Origin: an uncultured Oscillospiraceae bacterium
GTDB taxonomy: Bacteria > Bacillota > Clostridia > Oscillospirales > Oscillospiraceae
Assembly: GCA_944387095.1 (NCBI GenBank)
Contig: CALXDP010000007.1
Span: 34,200-98,199 of the forward strand
Reading direction: 5' to 3'
DNA: 64,000 bases
The notes below the pieces were generated by a model, which was not told where the DNA came from, searched no databases, and saw only the letters and a program-made list of their open reading frames with translations. Position numbers and translations under genes: made by a program. Shown one piece after another: positions 1 through 10,454 of the stretch. Every line of letters starts with the position of its first letter. Within the stretch, counting starts at the first letter, position 1.

Positions 1-446
1 CACTGGTGGTGACTGCCGCGGCGTCCCTGTACCGCAACTACGGCCGGGACTTGCCCTACTGCTTCAACCGCAAGGAGGTCAAGGATCACGGGGAAGGAGG
101 CGATATGGTGGGGTACAAGCCCCAGGACGGGGACGACATCGCCATTGTGGAGGATGTGGTCACTGCCGGCACCGCCGTGCGGGAGTCCATTGAGCTGTTT
201 CGGCGTGTGGCGGACGTGAACATCAGGGCGCTGTTCGTCTCCGTGGACCGAATGGAGCGGGGCACCCGGGCATGCACCACCCTGGACGAGCTGCGCCAGG
301 ATTACGGCATTCAGGTCTATCCCATCGTCACCATCCGGGAGATCATCCGCTGCCTGCACAACAAGCCGGTGGACGGCAAGGTGTATCTTGACGATGCCAT
401 GCGGGAACGGATGGAGGAGTACCTGAAGATCTATGGGGCAGAGTAA
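1..446 (+). CDS. pyrE: Orotate phosphoribosyltransferase, 5'-truncated by the window edge
   Basis: This is the C-terminal part of orotate phosphoribosyltransferase, which joins orotate to PRPP to make OMP in de novo pyrimidine synthesis in the cytosol. The PRPP-binding signature IVEDVVTAGTA is intact, preceded by a lysine/histidine-rich loop (RKEVKDHGEGG) typical of the flexible catalytic loop. The reading frame is open to the left edge, so the N-terminus lies outside the window and no start is assigned. The stop overlaps the start of radC by 14 bases, so the two are probably co-transcribed. Confidence 0.93.
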   Translation, partial: LVVTAAASLYRNYGRDLPYCFNRKEVKDHGEGGDMVGYKPQDGDDIAIVEDVVTAGTAVRESIELFRRVADVNIRALFVSVDRMERGTRACTTLDELRQDYGIQVYPIVTIREIIRCLHNKPVDGKVYLDDAMRERMEEYLKIYGAE

Positions 447-1137
447 GAGCGAGGGTGTCTCCATCCACACCGGGCATCGGAAGCGGGCCAAGGAGGAGTT
501 TCTGATCCGAGGACTGAACGGCATGGCCGACCACCGGGTGCTGGAGCTGCTGCTGTTTTACGCCATTCCCCAGGGGGACGTCAATCCCCTGGCCCACGCC
601 CTGGCAGAACGGTTCGGCGGGCTGGCAGGGGTGTTCAACGCCACCTATGAGCAGCTCAAGGAGGTGAAGGGGATCGGGGACAACGCCGCCTGTCTTCTAC
701 GGCTGATCCCAGCGGTGGCCGCCCGGTACATGGAGCTCAGTTCGGATGTGTCTGGCCAGCTGCTGAGCAACTGGCAGTTTCAAGAGCTGCTCCTGCCCCT
801 GTTTTTCGGCGCCCGCAATGAGATGGCCTACCTGGTGTGTATGGACGCCAAGAGCAAACTCATCGCCTGCCGGCAGTTGGGGGAGGGTATTCTGGACCAG
901 GTGGGGGTGGCCAAGCGCAAGGTGGTGGAGACTGCCCTGGCCTGCAACGCCAGCCGGGTGGCCCTGGCCCACAACCACGTGTCCGGCGTGGCGCTGTTCT
1001 CCCCGGCGGATGTGGGTACCACCCTGGCCCTGCGGGAGCTGCTGCGCCAGGTCCATGTGGAGCTGGTGGACCACTTTGTGGTGGCGGCCAATGAGATGGT
1101 ATCCATGGCGGCCTCCGGCTACTTGAACGGAAAATAG
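433..1137 (+). CDS. radC: RadC/MPN-domain protein (UPF0758)
   Basis: A RadC-family protein of 234 residues. It has an N-terminal helix-hairpin-helix region (around VKGIGDNAACLLRLI) and a C-terminal JAB1/MPN metalloprotease-like domain. The full JAMM motif is present: H180-x-H182, S190 and D193, within HNHVSGVALFSPAD. The cellular role of RadC is unsettled; despite its name it is not an established repair enzyme. The start lies inside the end of pyrE. The LexA-controlled uvrB follows but has its own promoter. Confidence 0.93.
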   Translation: MGQSKSEGVSIHTGHRKRAKEEFLIRGLNGMADHRVLELLLFYAIPQGDVNPLAHALAERFGGLAGVFNATYEQLKEVKGIGDNAACLLRLIPAVAARYMELSSDVSGQLLSNWQFQELLLPLFFGARNEMAYLVCMDAKSKLIACRQLGEGILDQVGVAKRKVVETALACNASRVALAHNHVSGVALFSPADVGTTLALRELLRQVHVELVDHFVVAANEMVSMAASGYLNGK

Positions 1138-1140
1138 GAA

Positions 1141-1169
1141 TTGACTGAGAACAGATGTTCTAATATAAT
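1141..1169 (+). promoter_or_regulatory. uvrB promoter with an embedded LexA (SOS) box
   Basis: The -35 is TTGACT (1141-1146) and the -10 is TATAAT (1164-1169), with an ideal 17-bp spacer. The spacer contains GAACAGATGTTC (1149-1160), which fits the Gram-positive LexA/DinR consensus GAACRNRYGTTC exactly and is extended by A/T on each side. A repressor bound here would block RNA polymerase directly, so uvrB should be induced by DNA damage. A hairpin in the predicted leader (arms 1191-1197 and 1213-1219, followed by TTTT) could act as a weak terminator or attenuator. Confidence 0.85.
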
Positions 1170-1261
1170 GGGGCTGAGCAATCGGCCGGGATGCCCGGGA
1201 GGAAACGGCTTTCGGGCATTTTCCCGTCTGTGGGTGAACAGCGGAAAGGATGAGGCGCAGT

Positions 1262-3229
1262 ATGCCGAAGTTTGAGGTGGTCAGCGAATATACTCCCAGC
1301 GGCGACCAGCCGCAGGCCATTGAGGCTTTGGCCAATGGTATTGAAATGGGCCTGAGCGAGCAGACCCTGCTGGGGGTCACTGGCTCGGGCAAAACCTATA
1401 CCATGGCCAAGGTCATTGAAAAGGTACAGCGGCCCACCTTGGTGCTGGCCCACAACAAGACTCTGGCCGCCCAGCTGTGCGCGGAGTTTCGGGAGTTTTT
1501 CCCCAACAACGCCGTGGAGTATTTCGTGAGTTACTACGACTACTACCAGCCAGAGGCCTATATTCCCCACACGGACACCTTTATTGAAAAGGATTTGTCC
1601 ATCAACGAGGAAATTGACCGGCTGCGGCTGTCCGCCACCGCCTCCCTGCTGGAGCGGCGGGACGTGATTGTGGTGTCCTCGGTATCCTGCATCTACGGCC
1701 TGGGCGAGCCAGAGAACTTTGAGAAGATGATGGTGGCCCTGGGGGTGGGCATGGAAATCCCCATCCCGGAGCTGCTCAAGCGGCTGGTAGCCATCCGGTA
1801 TGGCCGCAACGACGTGGCCTTTGAGCGCAACGCATTCCGGGTCCGGGGGGACACGGTGGAGATCTGGCCCGCCTACTGGAAGGACACCGCCGTCCGGGTG
1901 GAGTTCTTCGGGGACGAGATCGACCGCATCAGCGAGGTCAACGTGGTCACCGGCGCGCCCATCCGGCGGCTGACCACCATCCCCATCTGGCCCGCCAACC
2001 ACTATGTCACCCCCAAGGAGAAGATGGACGCCGCCATCCAGGAGATCTACCGGGAGCTGGAGGAGCGGGTGGCCTACTTCAACAGCCAGGACAAGCTGGT
2101 GGAGGCCCAGCGCATCAAGCAGCGCACCATGTACGACATCGAGATGATGCAGGAGCTGGGCTACTGCTCCGGCATTGAGAACTACTCCCGGGTGATCGAG
2201 GGCCGGCCCGCCGGCTCCCCGCCCCACACCCTGCTGGACTACTTTCCCAAGGACTTCGTGCTGTTCATCGACGAGAGCCACGCCACCCTGCCCCAGGTGC
2301 GGGCCATGTACAACGGGGACCGGGCCCGAAAGACTTCCCTGGTGGACTATGGCTTCCGGCTGCCCTGTGCCTTTGACAACCGGCCGTTGAAGTTCGACGA
2401 GTTCGAGGCCCGGCTCAATCAGGTGGTGTACGTCTCCGCCACCCCCGGGGAGTACGAGCGCGACCGCTCGGGACAGATCGTGGAGCAGGTGATCCGGCCT
2501 ACCGGCCTGTTGGATCCCCGGGTAGAGGTGCGGCCGGTGGAGGGGCAGATCGACGATCTCATCGGGGAGATCAACCAGCGTGCCGCCCGGGACGAGCGGG
2601 TGCTGGTGACCACCCTGACCAAAAAGATGGCGGAGAGCCTCACCGACTACCTGAAGGGGGCGGGCATCCGGGTGCGGTATATGCACCACGACATCGACAC
2701 CATCGAGCGCATGGAGATCATCCGGGATCTGCGCCTGGGCAAGTTCGACGTGCTGGTGGGCATCAACCTGCTCCGGGAGGGGCTGGACCTGCCGGAGGTG
2801 TCCCTGGTGGCCATCCTGGATGCCGACAAGGAGGGCTTTTTGCGCTCGGAGACCTCTCTGATCCAGACCATCGGCCGGGCGGCCCGGAATGCGGACGGCA
2901 TGGTCATTCTGTACGCCGACGCCGTCACCCCCTCCATGGCCCGGGCCATGGAGGAGACGGAGCGCCGCCGGGCCAAGCAGGACGCGTTCAACAAGGCCCA
3001 TGGCATCATCCCCAAGACGGTGAAGAAGTCGGTGCGGGAGCTCATGGCCCTCACCCCGGAGGGGGAGGGCGGCCACGACACCGCCGGCAGGCAGCTCACC
3101 CGCCAGCAGCGGCTGGAGCTCATCGCCAAGCTGGAAAAAGAGATGAAGGCGGCGGCGAAGATGCTGGAGTTCGAGCTGGCGGCAACGTTGAGAGACCAGA
3201 TTATCCAGCTGAGGGGCGAGAAGAAGTAA
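1262..3229 (+). CDS. uvrB: Excinuclease ABC subunit B
   Basis: UvrB is the damage-verification helicase subunit of the UvrABC nucleotide excision repair complex. The protein is 655 residues, close to the usual 660-675. Walker A is GVTGSGKT (residues 38-45). The beta-hairpin region has [12 protein letters not shown], the helicase box reads FIDESH, and the C-terminal UVR motif ([13 protein letters not shown]) that contacts UvrC is present. The ATG at 1262 is preferred over the in-frame ATG at 1250 because GAGG at 1252-1255 is correctly spaced for it and UvrB normally begins MxxFxxxSxYxPxGDQP. uvrA lies about 3.8 kb downstream on the same strand. Confidence 0.97.
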   Translation: MPKFEVVSEYTPSGDQPQAIEALANGIEMGLSEQTLLGVTGSGKTYTMAKVIEKVQRPTLVLAHNKTLAAQLCAEFREFFPNNAVEYFVSYYDYYQPEAYIPHTDTFIEKDLSINEEIDRLRLSATASLLERRDVIVVSSVSCIYGLGEPENFEKMMVALGVGMEIPIPELLKRLVAIRYGRNDVAFERNAFRVRGDTVEIWPAYWKDTAVRVEFFGDEIDRISEVNVVTGAPIRRLTTIPIWPANHYVTPKEKMDAAIQEIYRELEERVAYFNSQDKLVEAQRIKQRTMYDIEMMQELGYCSGIENYSRVIEGRPAGSPPHTLLDYFPKDFVLFIDESHATLPQVRAMYNGDRARKTSLVDYGFRLPCAFDNRPLKFDEFEARLNQVVYVSATPGEYERDRSGQIVEQVIRPTGLLDPRVEVRPVEGQIDDLIGEINQRAARDERVLVTTLTKKMAESLTDYLKGAGIRVRYMHHDIDTIERMEIIRDLRLGKFDVLVGINLLREGLDLPEVSLVAILDADKEGFLRSETSLIQTIGRAARNADGMVILYADAVTPSMARAMEETERRRAKQDAFNKAHGIIPKTVKKSVRELMALTPEGEGGHDTAGRQLTRQQRLELIAKLEKEMKAAAKMLEFELAATLRDQIIQLRGEKK

Positions 3230-3527
3230 GCTGCCTTCTGCCCTGCTGGGGGACACTTGGGGGCGGTGCCTTTTGGCCAAGCTCCAAAAGGGGGCTGTCG
3301 AAGCCCGGCAAGGCGGGTTCGGCGGGGAAAGGACGGGCAAGGGAGCAGGCGCAGTTTTCACCATCGGCGGAAACGAGGTCATGCAGACTTTGCAAGGACG
3401 TGGCGCAGGCCAATTCACGCCGCGCCCCCGACAACTCTCTGCCTACGTTCTGTTCGTATAGAAAGCAGATCGCCCCCGGGGCGAAATCCGAACCCTGCCG
3501 CCTGGCGGCATGAGAAAAGGTGATACC
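3230..3527. other. 298-bp non-coding gap after uvrB
   Basis: No gene is recognisable here. It holds several inverted repeats: CCTTTTGG (3269-3276) with CCAAAAGG (3284-3291), a GC palindrome near 3470-3485 (TCGCCCC/GGGGCGA), and TGCCG/CGGCA just before ybaK. The first could help end uvrB transcription but lacks a T-run. Frames open through the gap on both strands are compositionally skewed and lack any known motif. Confidence 0.5.
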
Positions 3528-4019
3528 ATGGCCAAAAAAGAGGAAAAGACCAATGTGATGCGGGTGCTGGACCAGAAGGGGATCCCCTATACCCCCCACG
3601 CCTACCCCCACGGCGGGGATGCGGCCCCGGACGGAGAGTCGGTAGCCCGAGCCCTGGGTCAGGACCCGGCGGCGGTGTTCAAGACCCTGGTGACCAAGGG
3701 GGCTTCCGGGGGGCACTATGTGTTCGACATCCCGGTGGCTGCCACCCTGGATCTGAAGAAAGCCGCCAAGGCGGTGGGGGAGAAGTCGGTGGCCATGATC
3801 CACCAAAAGGAGCTGCTGCCCCTGACGGGCTACGTCCACGGCGGCTGTTCTCCGGTGGGGATGAAGAAGCAGTTTCCCACTGTGTTCCACGAAAGCTGTC
3901 TGGCGCAGGATACCATCTGCGTGTCCGCTGGAAAAATCGGCTTTCAGGTGGAGGTGTGCCCGTCGGACCTCATCGCCCTGGTGGGCGGGGCCACCGCCGA
4001 CGTGACGGTGGAGGGCTGA
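3528..4019 (+). CDS. ybaK: Cys-tRNA(Pro)/Cys-tRNA(Cys) deacylase, YbaK/EbsC family
   Basis: A YbaK-type trans-editing enzyme of 163 residues that hydrolyses misacylated Cys-tRNA(Pro). The family fold is visible across the whole length: the GIPYTPHAYPH N-terminus, VFKTLVTKGASGGHYVFDIPV with the conserved lysine of the active site, HGGCSPVGMKK, and the terminal GKIGFQVEVCPSDLIAL. The ATG at 3528 is chosen over 3510 because AAAAGGTGA lies 6 bases upstream. It is followed after one base by the GNAT gene, suggesting co-transcription. Confidence 0.92.
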   Translation: MAKKEEKTNVMRVLDQKGIPYTPHAYPHGGDAAPDGESVARALGQDPAAVFKTLVTKGASGGHYVFDIPVAATLDLKKAAKAVGEKSVAMIHQKELLPLTGYVHGGCSPVGMKKQFPTVFHESCLAQDTICVSAGKIGFQVEVCPSDLIALVGGATADVTVEG

Positions 4020-4020
4020 C

Positions 4021-4857
4021 ATGGAGCTGACCACCCCCCGGCTGCGCCTGCGGCCCTTCGCACCGGTGGACGGGGATGGCCTGTTCGCCATTTTAGGGGA
4101 CCGGGAGAGTATGCGCTATTCCTTTCCCATGACCCGGGAGGAGAGCGACAGTTTTCTGGAACGTTCCCTGCTCCGGCGAAAGCCCCCGGCAGGCTATGCC
4201 CTGGAGGAGCGGGAGCAGCTCGGCTGTCTTGCGGGCTATGTCCTATTTTGCCCACTGGAGGAGCCCGGCGTGTACGAGCTGGGCTGGTTTCTCCGCCGGG
4301 ATCTGTGGGGCAGAGGGTATGCCTATGAGATATCCCAGGCCCTGTTGGATTACGCCTTTGACAGGCTGGGCCTGAACCGGGTGGAGGGGGAGACCATCGA
4401 CCCGGGCCGGGCGGGCAGGCTACTGGAGCGGCTGGGTATGACCCGGCTGGGGGAAGCACAGGTCACAGACTGCCGGGGCCGCCCGGCGGCGCTGTACCAG
4501 TACGCCGTCACCGGGGAGCAGTGGCGGGAGCGGAACCGGCTGCTGGCCTTTTTTGACGCGGAAAACCGCCGGGACTGGGCCTGTTATCAGACTTTCCTGC
4601 ACCCGGAGGTGGTGTGGGAACTGCGCCAGCCCGGTGGACCGGTGGAGCGGATCTGTGGCATCCCGGCCTACCTGGCCCGCATCCGGGCGGCTTGCGAGGG
4701 CCGGGACGGACAGTTCCGGTGTGAAAAGCTGAAACGGGATGAAGAGAGGATTGAGGTATGGCTGGTCAACGACCGGGGCGAGCGGTTCCGGGAGCGGTTC
4801 CAATTTCAAAGCGGCCTGATCTGGCGGGAATGGGAGGATCCGAGGGATGAAGTATGA
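4021..4857 (+). CDS. GNAT acetyltransferase fused to a SnoaL/NTF2-like domain
   Basis: A 278-residue two-domain protein. Residues 1-165 are a RimJ/RimL-type GNAT N-acetyltransferase; the acetyl-CoA loop is RRDLWGRGYAYEI, and the N-terminus (LTTPRLRLRPF) is typical of this subfamily. Residues about 170-278 look like a SnoaL/NTF2-like fold (LLAFFDAENRRDWACYQTFLHPEVVWEL, then CGIPAYLARI), often a small-molecule binding or polyketide-cyclase-like domain. The substrate is unknown. The gene overlaps mmcQ by 11 bases. Confidence 0.75.
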   Translation: MELTTPRLRLRPFAPVDGDGLFAILGDRESMRYSFPMTREESDSFLERSLLRRKPPAGYALEEREQLGCLAGYVLFCPLEEPGVYELGWFLRRDLWGRGYAYEISQALLDYAFDRLGLNRVEGETIDPGRAGRLLERLGMTRLGEAQVTDCRGRPAALYQYAVTGEQWRERNRLLAFFDAENRRDWACYQTFLHPEVVWELRQPGGPVERICGIPAYLARIRAACEGRDGQFRCEKLKRDEERIEVWLVNDRGERFRERFQFQSGLIWREWEDPRDEV

Positions 4858-5227
4858 GTGGCTGGACGAGTATCTGCTGAGCATGCCGGGGACGGAGAAG
4901 GATTTCAAGTTGGAGTGGCAATGGCACCGGTACATGGTGCGGGGCAAGCTGTTCGCCGCCGTCTGCGCCCCGGAGGAGAAATATAAGATTTACGGCGGCC
5001 ATGAACTGGTGAATCTGAAATGCGACCCCCGGCTGTCCGAACTGCTCCGGGTCCAATACCCGGAGATTTTGCCCGGCTTTTACTGCGACAAAACGAACTG
5101 GATCGCCGCCCTGCTGGATGGGGATTTACCCGATGAGGTGCTCCGGGATCTGTGCGAGCAGTCCTACCGGCTGGTGGTGGCCAGGCTGCCCAAGTATGTC
5201 CAGCGGGAACTGCGAGCGCAGACATAA
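4847..5227 (+). CDS. MmcQ/YjbR-family protein
   Basis: A 126-residue MmcQ/YjbR-like protein, a family with a double-wing DNA-binding-like fold whose function is not established. Characteristic elements are the N-terminal WLDEYLLSMPGTEKDF, the central KLFAAVC and VNLKCDP strands, GFYCDKTNWIAALLDG, and the C-terminal SYRLVVARLPK helix. The start overlaps the end of the GNAT gene, so the two are translationally linked. Confidence 0.85.
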   Translation: MKYEWLDEYLLSMPGTEKDFKLEWQWHRYMVRGKLFAAVCAPEEKYKIYGGHELVNLKCDPRLSELLRVQYPEILPGFYCDKTNWIAALLDGDLPDEVLRDLCEQSYRLVVARLPKYVQRELRAQT

Positions 5228-5254
5228 CACCGAGCCGGCCAGAGGTTAAAGCCG

Positions 5255-5494
5255 GTGACACGGTGTGGCAGAGAGGAGAGGGACGGATATGATAGGGACC
5301 CGAACCAAATGGGGGGAGATGTCCTGTTTTCCCGGGCTCTGCTCAAGCTGAGCCTACCGGGGCGGATCCGCTCCGTGGACCTCGGCGACACGGAGCTCTC
5401 CAGCTTTTACATCACCAGGGAGCATTTTGAGTGGGTCATCCTGGCGGGGCTGTGCCTGGTACGCTACGCCATGGCGCTGGGCATCGCGGTGTGA
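5255..5494 (+). CDS. Possible small protein, unrecognised
   Basis: A 79-codon frame starting at GTG, with AGAGG nine bases upstream. An internal ATG at 5309 would give about 61 residues. The C-terminal part (WVILAGLCLVRYAMALGIAV) is hydrophobic and could be one membrane segment. I do not recognise the family. It sits in a 317-bp gap between mmcQ and the aldo/keto reductase, and the gap shows nothing else clear. In this GC-rich genome an open frame of this size could arise by chance. Confidence 0.3.
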   Translation: MTRCGREERDGYDRDPNQMGGDVLFSRALLKLSLPGRIRSVDLGDTELSSFYITREHFEWVILAGLCLVRYAMALGIAV

Positions 5495-5544
5495 TAGGCC
5501 CGCCCATAGAGCACGCAGATAGATATTGGGAGGACAAGCAAATC

Positions 5545-6558
5545 ATGAAATACGTACAGCTGGGCCGCACGGGCCTGAAGTGCGCCGCTGTCTCCTTTGG
5601 CGGCATCCCCATCCAGCGCTCCGACGGGGCCAACACCAAAGCGGTGGTGGACGCTTTGGAACATTTCGGCATGAACTACATCGACACCGCCCGAGGTTAC
5701 ACCGTGTCCGAGGAGTACCTGGGCGCGGCTCTGGAGGGGCGGCGGGAGAAATTCATCCTGGCCACCAAATCCATGTCCCGGGACTATGCGGGTATGAAGC
5801 GGGACATTGGCATCAGCCTGGGCAACCTGAGGACGGACTACATCGACGTCTACCAGATCCACAATCTGCCCCTGAAGGACTTTGAGCAGGTCTTTGGCCC
5901 GGAGGGAGCCTACCGGGCTCTGGCCAAGGCCAAGGCGGAGGGGAGGATCGGCCACATTGGGGCCACCGCCCACAGCGTGGACGCGCTGAAGCTGCTGGTG
6001 GAGGAGTACAGTGACCGAATTGAGACAGTGATGTTTCCTTATAATATCGTGGAGAACCAGGGGGAGGAGATTTTGGGCCTGGCCCGGGCGAAGGGGATGG
6101 GTACCATCGCCATGAAGCCCCTGGCAGGGGGGAACCTGGATGACTGGAAGCTGGCCCTGCGCTATGTGGCCGCCGCACCCTGCATCGACATCTCCATCCC
6201 CGGCATGGGCAGTGTGGAAGAGGTGGAGCGCAATGCCGCCGCGGCGGAGGAGCTGTCCCCGTTGACAGAGCGGGAGTTGGAACAGTGCGAAGCTGTCCGG
6301 CGGGAGCTGGGCACCCGCTTCTGCCGCCGGTGTGGCTACTGCGCTCCCTGCACCGTGGGCATCGACATCCCCAGCAGTTTCCTCATGGTCAACTATCTGC
6401 GCAAGTACGACCTGGCGGACTGGGCCAGAACCCGGTACGAGGGGATGGCCCACCATGCGGGGGAGTGCGTCGGCTGCGGGGCCTGTGAGAGCCGCTGTCC
6501 TTACGAGCTGCCCATCCGGGAGATGCTTCAGGGTGTGGCCGCCCAGTTTGGCTATTGA
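5545..6558 (+). CDS. Aldo/keto reductase with C-terminal 4Fe-4S domain
   Basis: A 337-residue NAD(P)H-dependent oxidoreductase. The AKR barrel (about residues 1-270) shows the catalytic Asp/Tyr in IDTARGYTVSEEYLG, Lys in ILATKSM and His in YQIHNLPL. The C-terminus carries two cysteine clusters, CRRCGYCAPC and CVGCGACESRCP, expected to bind iron-sulfur clusters, as in the Fe-S AKR subfamily common in anaerobes. The substrate is unknown. The ATG at 5545 is chosen because GGGAGGA lies upstream and the family starts MKYxxLGxTGLK. Confidence 0.9.
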   Translation: MKYVQLGRTGLKCAAVSFGGIPIQRSDGANTKAVVDALEHFGMNYIDTARGYTVSEEYLGAALEGRREKFILATKSMSRDYAGMKRDIGISLGNLRTDYIDVYQIHNLPLKDFEQVFGPEGAYRALAKAKAEGRIGHIGATAHSVDALKLLVEEYSDRIETVMFPYNIVENQGEEILGLARAKGMGTIAMKPLAGGNLDDWKLALRYVAAAPCIDISIPGMGSVEEVERNAAAAEELSPLTERELEQCEAVRRELGTRFCRRCGYCAPCTVGIDIPSSFLMVNYLRKYDLADWARTRYEGMAHHAGECVGCGACESRCPYELPIREMLQGVAAQFGY

Positions 6559-6601
6559 GCCGGGACTGCCTGGGGGTTTGACCGGAAGGAGGCGGGACGC
6601 C

Positions 6602-7012
6602 ATGGACCCAGAGGAGAAGAAAAGGGAAAAGCAGTTGTTCCTGCCCACAGCGGACAATGATCGCTTTTGGGTCCTTCTGGCAGGCGGAAAGGCCCGGGGC
6701 CCGGAACGGGAACCCGCCCCGGAGCCGGAAGCGGAGGCGGAGGAGCCGGCGGGGCGCTACCCCTGCCCCTGCTGCGGCTGCCTCACCTTCCCGGCGCCCA
6801 AGGAGGAGGCCATGGCCTACATCTGCCCGGTGTGCCTTTGGGAGAACGACGTGTTCGACCCGGGGGAGGACGATCCCAGTGACGAGAACCGGGGCATGAC
6901 CCTGCGCCAGGGCCGGGAAAACTACCGGCGTTATGGGGCGGTGCGCCCTGATCTGGTTCAGTACGCCAGGCCGCCCCACCCGCGGGAGCGGCCTGAGTTC
7001 CCCGAAAAATAA
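6602..7012 (+). CDS. Cysteine-rich CPCC domain protein
   Basis: A 136-residue protein with a charged, Glu/Pro-rich N-terminal part (residues 1-55) and a CPCC-type zinc-ribbon-like domain: YPCPCCGCLTF, then ICPVCLWENDVFD, then a conserved tail with DENRGMTLRQGRENYRRYGA. This domain is widespread in bacteria and has no assigned function. GGAAGGAGG just upstream of the ATG supports the start. uvrA follows after 33 bases. Confidence 0.8.
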   Translation: MDPEEKKREKQLFLPTADNDRFWVLLAGGKARGPEREPAPEPEAEAEEPAGRYPCPCCGCLTFPAPKEEAMAYICPVCLWENDVFDPGEDDPSDENRGMTLRQGRENYRRYGAVRPDLVQYARPPHPRERPEFPEK

Positions 7013-7045
7013 ATACACTTTGGAATTTAATAGAGGAATATTACC

Positions 7046-9868
<2,823 letters not shown>

Positions 9869-9890
9869 GGGCCGAAAAGGAGGAGCCGGT

Positions 9891-10028
9891 ATGGCGCCTC
9901 CTGCTTTGGCGCCTTGGGTGCGGGATTTCCTGGCCACCGTGACGGATTAGGACCGGGAACGGCCGCATGGATTTTTCAGCACCGGGGCGGCGTACTGGCC
10001 CAACACCCATGAGGCGTTCAACCTGTGA
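9891..10028 (+). pseudogene. Short frame interrupted by an in-frame amber codon
   Basis: A strong ribosome binding site (AAAAGGAGG) precedes an ATG at 9891 that opens a frame of 45 sense positions, broken by TAG at 9948-9950 and ended by TGA at 10026-10028. The part after the stop reads GFFSTGAAYWPNTHEAFNL, which looks like ordinary protein sequence. I do not recognise the family. It may be a decayed small gene, a 19-residue peptide, or chance. Confidence 0.3.
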
Positions 10029-10075
10029 CAAAACCCACCTTGAAGGCATAGAATGGCCCGGGAGGTGGGGAAAGA

Positions 10076-10396
10076 ATGATTTTTTTCGAGGTTTTGCTAT
10101 CCCTGCTGGCGGCCTTTGGCTTGGTGTGCCTGATCTGGCTGGGTCTGGGCTGGCTGTTGCTGCCCCTGCGCTGCCCTGTCCGGGTGATCCTGGAGGCCCG
10201 TGGGAACGGGGAGGGGCTGGAGCAGGGGGTTCGGGCTCTGCTGTGGCTGCGGCGCACGGGGCTGTTGCGGGGGACGGTGGTCATCCGGGACAGCGGCCTG
10301 GATGACCAGGGGTTGGCCCTGGCCCGGGATCTGAGCCTGCGGGACGGAGTCAGGCTGGTGCAGTGCCCGGCCAGCGGGGGTTTCAGAGGGAAATAG
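10076..10396 (+). CDS. Small single-span membrane protein, unknown function
   Basis: A 106-residue protein with one long N-terminal hydrophobic segment (residues about 2-30: FEVLLSLLAAFGLVCLIWLG) and a basic, Arg-rich cytosolic remainder. GGGAGGTGG upstream gives a good start. The C-terminal part (GLDDQGLALARDLSLRDGVRLVQCP) carries no motif I can name. It lies between uvrA and a carboxypeptidase gene. Confidence 0.6.
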   Translation: MIFFEVLLSLLAAFGLVCLIWLGLGWLLLPLRCPVRVILEARGNGEGLEQGVRALLWLRRTGLLRGTVVIRDSGLDDQGLALARDLSLRDGVRLVQCPASGGFRGK

Positions 10397-10454
10397 CGCC
10401 GGAGATTCGGCCATATACTACATCATCATTTACATCAGAAGTGAGGAATGACCC

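Noticed and set aside
1160-3418. 752-codon open frame on the minus strand opposite uvrB
   Set aside because: It is a shadow of the GC-rich uvrB reading frame, with Leu/Gly/His-rich sequence and no family motif.
5289-5348. 19-codon frame with a GAGAGGAGAGG ribosome site after mmcQ
   Set aside because: Very short, no recognisable product, and it overlaps another candidate frame; it is not strong enough to list.
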